Shown piece by piece: positions 8,948-17,331 of a stretch of DNA of 24,204 nucleotides. The stretch comes from Chara braunii (taxonomy: Eukaryota > Streptophyta > Charophyceae > Charales > Characeae), in contig BFEA01000025.1 of assembly GCA_003427395.1 (NCBI GenBank), positions 1,123,247 through 1,147,450 of the forward strand. Reading direction: 5' to 3'. How positions within the stretch are numbered: the first letter of the stretch is position 1; the number at the start of each line of letters is the position of its first letter. The notes beneath the pieces were generated by a model that worked only from the letters and a program-made list of their open reading frames with translations, made no database searches and was not told the origin of the DNA. Both the position numbers and the translations under genes were made by a program.

Positions 8948-9857
8948 TGTGCCCTCCCGTTGTGTCGTCACTCAGGTGCAGTTCGGTTGGCATGTACATG
9001 ACATAGACTCTGCTCCGACCACTATGAAGGGATGGTCGCTGCTAGCCTCTCACACAAAAATTGTGATCCCCAGTCCTGTGCTCATCCCCCCCACCCCCTG
9101 ATTACTTGCCCAGCATGCCGTTGTGGCCTTGATCTGCCATGCTTAAATAACTGTGCACGTCAGCCTTCCATACTAATGACATGTCAGCTACATGCCATGT
9201 GTCGTCAATGCTTCCAGGAAGCTGTCATAGAAAGTATGTCTTTACTGCGGACTATCCCCGATGCGATCACCCTCCACATCCTCTCCTAGCATGTCCCACA
9301 TGCGGTATTGGTCATATGAACCACCGGCAGAGCGATGTGCTCATAGTTTATCACCACCAGGGCGAGCTGTTGCGGATCATATCCTGCAGCAGCTGAATGC
9401 CCTTGCATTGGACCGATCCCCCCTGTCGTCATCTGCCCATAGAGAAGGAATGCATACTGAGGAAGCCCAAGAAAGATGCTCCATGCCGTTTTGTGATGAC
9501 CCGCCGGAGATTCAACTAGCACGTTGTTCTCATGCCTTGTGCCGTGAGGATTATGAAGGTATAGTTCATGCTAGTTTTTGCTTCCATACGTACGATGACT
9601 GTCAGTACTGTACTCATGTACGGCACCCCGACATGTCATGTCCAATTTGTAGACAGGGGCTGGAACGGCAATGCCTCTATAACTGCGGTCGATGTGCCTG
9701 TCTGTTCCTAGCATGTACGAGCCACGCAGGCTGTGACATCTGTCTGCGCCGTGCCATTCGATGCAGCAACTGTGACTGCAAAAATTGGATGTGGTGCTTC
9801 CGTAGCCCACACCCGAACCTGTCCTGTCCGGTCTGTAGGGGTGGCCACTCGCCATAA
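8948..9857 (+). pseudogene. Four tandem RING-like Cys/His zinc modules
   Basis: RING fingers bind two zinc ions and usually act as E3 ubiquitin ligases. Four units of about 60 residues follow one plan: C-x3/4-C, about 9 residues, C-x1/2-H-x2-C, a variable loop, then HPxxxCPxC. Unit 1a (8948-9118) has CALPLC, LCSDHYEG and CPAC. Unit 1b (9140-9312) has CLNNC, CQLHAMC and CPTC. Unit 2a (9477-9650) has CSMPFC, CSHALC and CPIC. Unit 2b (9672-9854) has CLYNC, CTSHAGC and CPVC. 1a pairs best with 2a (both have the DHYEG/DYEG word) and 1b with 2b, so a two-finger block was duplicated. Damage: TGA at 8999-9001 where 2a has Ser, frame 2 to 1 near 9215-9235, and frame 1 to 0 near 9312-9330. The last 198 codons (9261-9857) are uninterrupted. 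Ligase activity is inference; the zinc ligand pattern is seen. Confidence 0.65.
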
Positions 9858-10560
9858 TTTCTATTATTATTATTATTATTTATTTATTTTTTTCTTTTCT
9901 TTTGCTAGAGTAGTCTGCTTCAGCGGTGAATATTTAGAAATATGTGAAGCCCGTCATACACCTCTCCCCTGCTATTTGCATGTCGTACTCTATCCTACCC
10001 TCCACACATTTCTTTCTTTCCCGTTGCCCCTACCTCCCCTGCCCTATACTCCTAGAGAACTCCGCCTTCTGTCCCTTCCCCTCCACCCTCCCCTCCACTC
10101 CCTTTGTACTACTAACAAATACATACGAATGAGCATCATTAAGAGAATAGACGATATGAAAAACAGAAATGAAATGAACGGAAGTATGAAGATGAAGTAC
10201 GGACACAAAGACTGTATAAGCTGAAGATCTGAAGTGAAATGAACAGGAGTATGAAGCTCTGAAGAGATGCACAGGAGCAAACCTTCCCTTTAACTCTGCC
10301 TCCTGAAATAACGTTCAAGTGGGCCGTGAAGGCACATGGGGATGTGGGCAGCTGCCCCTCAACCACAATCAACGTGGGCAGCCTTGTGAGTAAGAGGCAC
10401 AGTAGAAGGGGAGCTGCAAAACAATGAAAGGGGTACCCCAAGGACAACCAAAAAACTGTCTAATTATAGAATTGCTTTAATATGTTGGACATCTCAAATG
10501 CTCTCGTTGTCTACAATAGGACAAAGACTGCTTTGATTCTGAATCTATTCACCTGGGTGG
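9858..10560. other. No gene recognised; AT-repeat, C/T-rich tract and short direct repeats
   Basis: Directly after the last stop of the zinc-module frame is an (ATT)/(ATTT)-rich stretch (9861-9900). A pyrimidine-rich tract follows (9960-10105). Then gaaatgaacggaagtatgaa (10169) recurs as gaaatgaacaggagtatgaa (about 10234). This could include the 3' untranslated end of the retroelement, but I see no poly-A signal or boundary that proves it. Confidence 0.4.
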
Positions 10561-10763
10561 AATTGGGGCTGTTGTGGGGAAAATCTAAAACACACACACA
10601 AACACACAAAGTATATTTCCACATTCTGGCTGAAGACTCGTTCCGATTTTGCTCATCCTACACACACACACACAGACCAACATTGCCATGCTTCACCAAG
10701 TGAGCAAAATGGGATTGAATGTTCCCCTACAACATGGACATATCCACTGCCACAACATGGGAC

Positions 10764-10802
10764 ATATACACTGCCAAAGACCGAAAATGTGGCAGTGTAT
10801 AT
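10764..10802. repeat. Perfect 13-bp inverted repeat
   Basis: atatacactgcca (10764-10776) and tggcagtgtatat (10790-10802) are exact reverse complements around a 13-base spacer. No neighbouring gene suggests a function. Confidence 0.85.
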
Positions 10803-10853
10803 TTCGATGTTCTAACGACAGGTTCTTTCCTATTTTGCTCATCCTATGGATGG

Positions 10854-10857
<4 letters not shown>

Positions 10858-10921
<64 letters not shown>
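10858..10921. repeat. (CT)n microsatellite
   Basis: About 32 uninterrupted CT units. The open frames crossing it on both strands are artefacts. Confidence 0.95.
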
Positions 10922-10922
<1 letters not shown>

Positions 10923-10929
10923 GTGTGTC

Positions 10930-11875
10930 TCTCTTGCGACGACATTTGCATCTGACAGCTCCTTAGTCCATACTCACACTGGGATTTCCTTTCAATGTAT
11001 CTGTTTGTCGAGGTGCATCTCCTATGTTCTTGCGGAAGGTTCCTTCTCATTTTGCACATTGGCAGGGTGCTCAGTTGATGCACACATGAAACTGTTGAAC
11101 TGCACACGTGAGCTCGAATCCAGCGGCGACCACGATAAAAATTCTGATTTATGTCCCCCGGAATGCTGCGTGTACCTCATGTTCTAAAACAAACACCCTC
11201 AATGTCAGCCAGGCCAGATAACGGTCGTGACGGGGGTGGGGCTGGCGCTGGGCCGTGGCTTCTCAGCGGCCCTCCCCTACTCTGTTGCTGTCTTGATTCG
11301 CTCTCAGGTAAGAAATTCCCATCTTCAATTACCCCCGTTTCTCCTGCCGCGGCATAGCCGCAGTGGGTTTACTTGTATATATAAATAATATGATATTTAT
11401 CGATGTATCTAGCTCTGCCCCCCCTCATCTCCCGAGCATACGACCCGCCACCTTCTCCGCTATAAATTTGTACTTCCACTTCCTCTTCTCCTCCTTTCTC
11501 TCTCCTGGAACGCTCCACAGACTATGCGCCAAGGCTGCGGTGCCACATAGGCTTGGCATGCTTTCGGGCCCACCACCGGGCAAGTGACGGCGTGGGGCTG
11601 CGAATTCCCCCCTCCGGCAACCGCGTCGTCCGTGACCGCGGTTGCCAGTCATGACCGGGCCACGTGGCGGCCGGTTGGGTGGGGGTGGGGATGGGGTTGT
11701 GCAACCCCGGCCCTACCCCTTGGGTGGATTGAAATTTAAACAAATCATAAAAGTTCTTTTGGAGGAGTGATTTTGAGGGGGGATGGGGGAAAAAAAAAAC
11801 AAAAACAACAAAAACCAAAAACAACAAAAACAACAAAAACAAAATTGTTTGCAATTGAGATTAGACCCAAAAAGA
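10930..11875. other. No gene recognised; G/C-rich then A-rich sequence
   Basis: 11200-11290 and 11560-11730 are GC-rich with short palindromes, such as the CCGCGG and GGCCGG words. 11790-11845 is a run of AACAAAA. A CAGGTAAG word at 11306-11313 resembles a splice donor, but no adjoining frame has recognisable coding content. Confidence 0.35.
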
Positions 11876-11879
11876 AAAT

Positions 11880-12018
11880 GATTGATTGATTGATTGGTTG
11901 GTTCGATTGATTGATTGATTGATTGATTGATCGATTGGTTGGTTGGTTCCATTGTATGATTGATTGATTGATGGATTGGGAAAAGAGAAAGAAAAAGGTG
12001 TGTGTCCGTGTGCGCGCA

Positions 12019-12071
<53 letters not shown>

Positions 12072-12302
12072 GGTGGGGAAAGGAGGGGTTGAGCCCCCCG
12101 CGACGAGCCAACGAACCAACCAATCAATCAATCGATCAATCAATCAATCGATCAATCAATCAATCAATTAATCAATCAATCAATCATTGATAAAACAAAA
12201 AGAAGTAAAAAAAAAACGAAAGTGCGTGTTATTATTTGTTGTGTGTGCAGGGGGTGGGGGACCCCCTGCAACCAACCAATCAATCAAGCAATCAATCAAT
12301 AA
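11880..12302. repeat. Inverted tetranucleotide blocks: (ATTG)n, (GT)n, (CAAT)n, then a second CAAT block
   Basis: 11880-11975 is made of gatt/ggtt tetranucleotides. About 2110-2190 bases into the 10-kb line (12110-12187) the complementary caat/aacc blocks appear, separated by a (GT)n run (12018-12066). Interruptions such as gatcgattggttggttggtt and aaccaaccaatcaatcaatc mirror one another, so the two blocks form a long imperfect inverted repeat. A second G-rich core plus CAAT block (12249-12302) repeats the end of the first in direct orientation. Confidence 0.8.
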
Positions 12303-12325
12303 CAAAAACAAAACACAGAAAAAAG

Positions 12326-12397
12326 CCTGGCTACCAGAGTGGCCCAGGACCACTTGCCCGGCCGGGCCCAAAAGAAAATAATTTTTTTAAAATGAAG

Positions 12398-12436
<39 letters not shown>

Positions 12437-12611
12437 TTCTTACATTTGGCAAAGAAATCCAATGTGACCCCGAGGCAAACGTCGCTCAGTTTATTTTTCT
12501 GCTCCTTCTGCATAACATTTTTTTTTTTTTTTTTTTAATTCCTGGTCCTTGCACGGCCGGGCCACCCAGGGAAAAAAAGGGTGACCCGGGCAGCCCGGCT
12601 GGTAGCCCAGG
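12326..12611. mobile_element. Inverted-repeat element, CTAGGCTACCAG family, copy 1 (about 286 bp)
   Basis: The left end reads cctggctaccagagtggccc and the right end reads ccggctggtagcccagg. These form 12-13-bp terminal inverted repeats, each followed by GGCCGGGC-rich subterminal sequence. Inside are an (ATT)n tract (12397-12438) and the shared segment with atgtgaccccgaggcaaa (12461-12478) and cagtttatttttctg. It has no coding capacity, so it is a non-autonomous element. Confidence 0.7.
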
Positions 12612-12860
12612 AGAAAAGCCTTTTTGTTCTTTTTTGGGGGGTTTCAATCTGTTTTTGGATTTCGTTTTCCATTTTTTCTAAATTGAGAATGAAGTCGGAT
12701 TCCCAAAAACAAACAAGGGGTTGTTGCGTTCAAAAAAACCTACAACCCCATATATGTATACATACAGGGTAACCGGCGTTTGGGACACCTTGGGGTTGCG
12801 TTCCGCCGTTCAGCACGAACATGGATCAAAAAAAAAAAAAAAAAAAAAGTTAAAAAAATC
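12612..12860. other. Spacer with a fragment of the AGGGTNACC palindromic element
   Basis: 12768-12823 reads agggtaaccggcgtttggga followed by gttgcgttccgccgttcagc. This matches the GC-rich head of the elements at 13019, 14648 and elsewhere, but it is cut short before a poly-A run. It lies beside tatatatgtatacataca, consistent with the TA-rich sites used by the other copies. Confidence 0.5.
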
Positions 12861-13018
12861 CTAGGCTACCAGAGTGGCCCGGGGTCACTTGCCAGGCCAG
12901 GGCAAAAAAAATAAAAAAATAAATCTAAAATTTCTAAATACATTTTTTTCAAATTTATTTTTTGTTCTAAATTTGGTGAAGAATTTCGATGTGACCCTGA
13001 GGGAAAAGTTGTTCAGTT

Positions 13019-13326
13019 CAGGGTCACCAGCCCGTACGTACGGAGGTCCCTGGGCAGACCTCCGTACGTACGGGTGTTCCGGGTCCCGTACGGGGTCCGA
13101 ACCCGACGGCGTTCGGCCCCCGCCAAAAATTATTTCGGGGCCTAAAAATAATTAGTTTTTTCTGAATTGTTTTTTGTGAGTTCTCTATGACGTGAGGTAC
13201 ATGCCTGTAAAATTTCAAGTCATTTGGCTTAGCCAAATAAGAATTAAAAATCTCCAAAGATTGCGGTGTCAAAACGTGCTCGCGGACGTATTTTTTCACT
13301 TTTTACTTTTTGTTTTCACTTTAGTT
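13019..13326 (+). mobile_element. AGGGTNACC palindromic element, copy running into the gap
   Basis: It begins cagggtcaccagcccgtacg and has a GC-rich head full of CGTACG palindromes; cagcccgtacgtacggaggtc and its complement gacctccgtacgtacggg flank ccctgggca. Next comes ccgccaaaaattatttcggg, then an AT-rich tail with ttctctatgacgtgaggtac, cctgtaaaatttcaagtcat and gcggtgtcaaaacgtgctcg. The same head-tail order occurs at 14648 (plus), 16311 (minus) and 17800 (minus). Confidence 0.7.
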
Positions 13327-14142
13327 NNNNNNNNNNNNNNNNNNNNNNNNNNNNNNNNNNNNNNNNNNNNNNNNNNNNNNNNNNNNNNNNNNNNNNNNNN
13401 NNNNNNNNNNNNNNNNNNNNNNNNNNNNNNNNNNNNNNNNNNNNNNNNNNNNNNNNNNNNNNNNNNNNNNNNNNNNNNNNNNNNNNNNNNNNNNNNNNNN
13501 NNNNNNNNNNNNNNNNNNNNNNNNNNNNNNNNNNNNNNNNNNNNNNNNNNNNNNNNNNNNNNNNNNNNNNNNNNNNNNNNNNNNNNNNNNNNNNNNNNNN
13601 NNNNNNNNNNNNNNNNNNNNNNNNNNNNNNNNNNNNNNNNNNNNNNNNNNNNNNNNNNNNNNNNNNNNNNNNNNNNNNNNNNNNNNNNNNNNNNNNNNNN
13701 NNNNNNNNNNNNNNNNNNNNNNNNNNNNNNNNNNNNNNNNNNNNNNNNNNNNNNNNNNNNNNNNNNNNNNNNNNNNNNNNNNNNNNNNNNNNNNNNNNNN
13801 NNNNNNNNNNNNNNNNNNNNNNNNNNNNNNNNNNNNNNNNNNNNNNNNNNNNNNNNNNNNNNNNNNNNNNNNNNNNNNNNNNNNNNNNNNNNNNNNNNNN
13901 NNNNNNNNNNNNNNNNNNNNNNNNNNNNNNNNNNNNNNNNNNNNNNNNNNNNNNNNNNNNNNNNNNNNNNNNNNNNNNNNNNNNNNNNNNNNNNNNNNNN
14001 NNNNNNNNNNNNNNNNNNNNNNNNNNNNNNNNNNNNNNNNNNNNNNNNNNNNNNNNNNNNNNNNNNNNNNNNNNNNNNNNNNNNNNNNNNNNNNNNNNNN
14101 NNNNNNNNNNNNNNNNNNNNNNNNNNNNNNNNNNNNNNNNNN
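13327..14142. other. Assembly gap (816 undetermined bases)
   Basis: A continuous run of n. Open frames that appear to span it have no meaning. It sits inside the nested repeat cluster, where a short-read assembly would be expected to fail. Confidence 0.99.
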
Positions 14143-14280
14143 CCTTCCTTGGTCCTTGCACGGCCCGGCCACCCGGGACTCAGGCGGCCCGGCTGGTAGC
14201 CTAGAAAAAATCTGAAAAGAATATATGTTATCTAGGCTACCAGAGTGGCCCGGGGTCACTTGCCCGGCCGGGCCTATATA

Positions 14281-14380
14281 TTGTCACAGCCCCTTGTTTG
14301 TTGTCCTCTTTTCTCTCTCTGCCTACGGTTTACCGGGCAGTTCTGTTTGTGACGATATATATACATATATATATATACTT
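14281..14380 (+). mobile_element. Hammerhead-associated repeat, 5'-truncated copy a
   Basis: Starts at ttgtcacagcccc, just downstream of where the ribozyme ends in the longest copy. It continues through ttgttgtcctctt, ctgcctacggtttaccgggc and agttctgtttgtgacg into (TA)n. It shares its 3' end with copy b but lacks the whole ribozyme. Confidence 0.75.
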
Positions 14381-14433
14381 TGATTTTGGTTAAGGTAGAT
14401 TATCATTTACAGTGTAATCTGTGAGGGGATTCT

Positions 14434-14493
14434 GCAGACTGTTGAGGGTTCAGCCTCCTGATGAGTCGGTGAAACTTCGACGAAACAGTTTGT
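14434..14493 (+). ncRNA. Type III hammerhead self-cleaving ribozyme
   Basis: All parts of the fold can be placed. Stem III: 14434-14442 with 14485-14493, nine pairs including two G-U. Cleavage triplet GUU, predicted cut after 14443. Stem I: GAGG (14444-14447) with CCUC (14454-14457), loop GUUCAG. Core CUGAUGA at 14458-14464. Stem II: GUCG (14465-14468) with CGAC (14478-14481), a G-U pair can extend it. Core GAA 14482-14484, then the A of stem III. All universally conserved core positions are present. GUU is an allowed but usually weaker site than GUC. A second copy (copy e) changes stem II's fifth pair from G-U to G-C, which keeps the pairing. Hammerheads of this kind occur in Penelope-like elements and retrozymes. 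Activity is inferred from the fold. Confidence 0.82.
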
Positions 14494-14601
14494 CACCACT
14501 CCTCGTTTGTTGTCCTCTTCTTTGTCTCTGCCTACGGTTTACTGGGCAGTTCTGTTTGTGACGATATATATATACACATATATATATATATACATTTGAC
14601 G

Positions 14602-14633
<32 letters not shown>

Positions 14634-14640
14634 CGTCACA
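14434..14640 (+). mobile_element. Hammerhead-associated repeat, longest copy b
   Basis: It contains the complete ribozyme. After it come tgtcaccactcctcg, ttgttgtcctcttc, the conserved gcctacggtttactgggcag, ttctgtttgtgacg and a (TA)n region. A second tgacgatatatata and its complement tatatatcgtca at 14597-14640 form an inverted TA-rich end. The true 5' end is unknown: sequence before 14434 (from about 14380) has no counterpart in other copies. No protein is encoded, so if it is mobile it needs a reverse transcriptase from elsewhere. Confidence 0.7.
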
Positions 14641-14647
14641 TACAGTG

Positions 14648-16311
14648 TTACCTGACCGAACGTTTGGGGGCCCCCGGGCTGGCCCCCGAACGTTCGGGCG
14701 TTCGGGGTCCTGTTCGGGGGCCGAACACCTCCAGGTTCGGCCCCGGCCAAAAAACTATTTCGGGGCTTAAAAATAAGTTTTGTTTTCTGAATTTGTTTTT
14801 GTGGGTTCTCTATGATGTAATCTACACGCCTGTAAATTTTGAAGTCATTCTGCTAAGCCGAAAAAACATTAAAAATCGTCAACGATGGGGGTGTCAAAAC
14901 GTGCTTGCCCACTCACTATTTTGTCTTTTTCCACTTTTAACTCTTTGTTCGAAGCCTAAAACATTTTATTATTTTTTGAAAAATTTTTAATGAGTTATTG
15001 ATTATGTAAACTACATATCTGTAAAATTGTGTAAATTTTCAGGGCATTTGTCAATGCCAAAAAAATAATTAAAAATCGGCAAAGGTGGCGGTGTCGAAAA
15101 GGTGCTGGCACACTCACTCGTTTTAATTCTCTTTTTATTTTTCTTATCTTTATCGTAGTGTTTATTTTCTGTATTGGATTTTTAATTCAAATTTGGTAAA
15201 GAATTTCGATGTGGTGCCCAGGCAAATGTTGTTTAGTTTATTTTTCTCCATAAGATAGTTTTTTTTCGGAATTTTTTGAAAACTTTGTTTTTTTTTTGTT
15301 TTTGTTTTTTTTTGGTCCGCGTTCGGCCCGAACGGCCGAACGTCTCCCGAAGGGGTCCCGTACGTTCGGTCGTTCGGGTTCGGGCGTTCGGCCCGTCCTG
15401 AACGGCGGTAACCCTGGTCCACATATATACATATATATATATCGTCAAATAGAACTGCCCGGTAAACCGTAGGCAGAGAGGGAGAAGAGGACAACAAACG
15501 AGGGGCTGTGACAAACTGTTTCGGGTTGCCGACGTTCGGGACGAGCTGAACGGCCGAACTCGAACGCCCGAACGTTCGGCACCTCCTCTCGACGCGTTCC
15601 GCCGTTCGGCCAAAAGCGGACCCTCCCCTTCCCCCAAAAAAAAAACAAACAAAAGAATTTCAAAAATGTCTAAAAATCTGAAAAAAAAAATGTTATGCAG
15701 AAGAATAAACCAAACAACATTTGCCCCAACGTTACATTCAAATTCTTTACCAATTTTGAAATAAAAACCAAATGCAAAAAAGAAATAATAATAAAAAAAA
15801 ATAGAAAAAATAAAACGAGAATGAAATTATTGAGTGGGCGAGCTCGTTTTTGACACTGCCATCTTTGGCGATTTTTTTTTTTTTTTTTTGGCTATGACAA
15901 ATGCCATGAAAATTTATATATGTATATCTTACGTAATAGAGAATCTACAAATAAAGTTTGAAAAAATAATAATTTTTTTCGTGCCCCGAAATAAAGGAAA
16001 AACATAAAGAAAAAGGAGAGAATAAACAAATTAGCGAGAGGGCAAGCAAGTTTTGACACCACCATCTTTGAGGATTTTTCATTTTTTGTTGGCTGAACAG
16101 AATGGCTTCAAAATTGAGAGGGAGATACCTTATATCACAGAGAACTCTCACAAAAACGTTCAGAAAAAAATAATAATATTTAGGTGTTAAAATATTTTTT
16201 TTTGCGGGGTCCGAACCCCTTCAAGTTCGGGTCCCGTAAGGGGATCGAACACCCGAACGTTCGGGGGTCAGCTTAGGGGCCTCCGTACGTTCGGCCTGGC
16301 AACCCTGTGAC
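14648..16311. mobile_element. 1.66-kb foldback element with about 600-bp inverted arms
   Basis: The left arm runs head (14648-14760, CGAACGTTCGG palindromes), AT-rich tail (14803-14950), second tail (14991-15130) and the aatttggtaaagaatttcga segment (15187-15250). The right arm carries the same four modules in reverse order and orientation: segment 15690-15775, tails 15825-15945 and 16023-16150, head 16202-16311. Outer ends are gttacctgaccg and cctggcaaccct. The centre (15315-15610) holds two more head-like GC-rich pieces on either side of ribozyme-repeat copy c. No transposase is visible. The arms have diverged, so the fold is imperfect. Confidence 0.6.
15442..15523 (-). mobile_element. Hammerhead-associated repeat, 5'-truncated copy c
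   Basis: Read on the minus strand it starts at cgaaacagtttgtcacagcc, inside the ribozyme's GAAA core. It runs to the family 3' end with tgacgatatatatat. It lies between two GC-rich element ends (gcggtaaccctgg at about 15405 and gggttgccgacg at 15523). Confidence 0.75.
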
Positions 16312-16320
16312 GATATATAT

Positions 16321-16412
16321 ACGACGAAACAGTTTGCCACAGCCCCTCGTTTGTTGTCCTCTTCTCTCTCTCTGCTTACGGTTTACCGGGCAGTTCTGTT
16401 TGTGAAGATATA
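16321..16412 (+). mobile_element. Hammerhead-associated repeat, 5'-truncated copy d
   Basis: Starts at acgacgaaacagtttgccac, within the 3' strand of stem II, and ends in ttctgtttgtgaagatatat. It directly follows the foldback element's end through gtgacgatatatat. Confidence 0.75.
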
Positions 16413-16669
16413 TATTTTATGTTTTTTTGTTTAGTTTTTTTTTTTTTCTAAATTTGGTGAAGAATTTGGATGTGACCCTGAGGCAAAAGTTGTTCAGTTT
16501 ATTTTTCTGCATAACATAGTTTTTATCCGGATTTTTTTAATTTAAAATTTTAAATTTTTTTTGCTGGACCGTTTGCTGGTCCTTGCACAGGCTGGCCACC
16601 CAGGACCGGCGCGGCCCAGCTGGTAGCCTAGTATGTTATGAAAAAAAATAAAATAAACAACATTTGTCT

Positions 16670-17330
16670 GGGGTCTGGTCCCACCTATCGTTGTTGAGTT
16701 TAGAAAACTTAACGGTGTGACGCCATTTCGGCATTAATAAATTTGAAACAAGAAAATGCAAAACTGAAAAAAAACGCTAGAAACAACTTTTCTCCTGATT
16801 TTTTATAACATAACTCGGAGAAATGAAACATTTCTGGAACTGTCGGAGTGAACGTGTCCGTGAAAGAGGGATACGCCCCGTGGTGAGGGGGCAGGAGGTC
16901 ACCATTTGTAAAATGGACAGGGACAACGTGGATGGCCAAATGCATTCATTGCCCAAAGAAGGAAACGAGTTTGATGCCAGAGAGCCAAACACAGCTGTCA
17001 GAGTTCCTCCATTTCAGGATGCAATGATGTCTAAAAAAACAAAAAAAAACGATAGGCACTGCAGGTGAGGAATGTACCGTTCCCTCGGTAGGGTAGTTTC
17101 CTCAATGGAAAATGGTTTCCCGCCCAAACCAAAGGGGCCAAAGGATACTACAAAACGGATTTCACGTCAAACGAAATTCTACAAAATGACAAAATCTAAT
17201 AGGCTATTCTCGTGTATTTTGGTACCATTAGATTGCAACACATCAACGGCAGATCTCCGTCCCACCATGCCACACGTGATAGAAAGCTCAGCATTGAGAA
17301 AACTCAACGCTGTAGGTGGGACCAGACCCC
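16670..17330. mobile_element. 661-bp inverted-repeat element, complete copy
   Basis: The ends ggggtctggtcccaccta and taggtgggaccagacccc are perfect 18-bp inverted repeats; similarity continues through gttgagttt / aaactcaac. The flanks show it inserted into a minus-strand copy of the shared caaattctttacc segment: aataaacaacatttg lies left (about 16652) and cattacatccaaattcctta right. A second copy lies at 21197-21755. It contains an 81-codon frame (16823-17068), but the opposite strand is equally open in both copies. I found no transposase and do not call it a protein. Confidence 0.75.
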
Positions 17331-17331
17331 T

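Larger units (their letters stand above)
10630..11062. repeat. Interspersed short repeat (ttcctwttttgctcatcctay), three diverged copies
   Basis: The phrase gttccgattttgctcatcct occurs near 10640, ttctttcctattttgctcat near 10824, and gttccttctcattttgcaca near 11037. Between the first two lie two tandem 23/24-base copies of acaacatggacatatccact (10731-10775). Confidence 0.5.
12861..14204. mobile_element. CTAGGCTACCAG family, copy 2, with an insertion and an assembly gap
   Basis: Ends ctaggctaccag (12861-12872) and ctggtagcctag (14193-14204) are perfect 12-bp inverted repeats, and both carry the family's GC-rich subterminal sequence. The shared gaatttcgatgtgaccctga segment (from about 12980) is interrupted near 13018 by an AGGGTNACC element. 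The rest is hidden by the gap, so the pairing of the two ends is likely but not certain. Confidence 0.55.
14232..16631. mobile_element. CTAGGCTACCAG family, copy 3, with nested insertions
   Basis: Ends ctaggctaccag (14232-14243) and ctggtagcctag (16620-16631) are perfect inverted repeats. Left subterminal agagtggcccggggtcactt and right subterminal ggtccttgcacaggctggcc match copies 1 and 2. The internal shared segment (ggatgtgaccctgaggcaaa, about 16465) is near the right end. Between them lie four retroelement fragments and a 1.66-kb foldback element, so the original short element has been expanded about eightfold by insertions. Confidence 0.55.

Noticed and set aside
13192-14259. Long open frames across the gap
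   Set aside because: Almost all codons are undetermined bases; no real content.
14458-14494. Type I reading of the hammerhead with a 3-bp stem III (ACA/UGU) and GUC cleavage site
   Set aside because: Flanking bases do not form a stem I in that arrangement, whereas the type III reading pairs all three stems.
16823-17068. 81-codon frame also found at 21371-21616
   Set aside because: The opposite strand is conserved and open too, and only two copies are available; evidence too weak for a gene.
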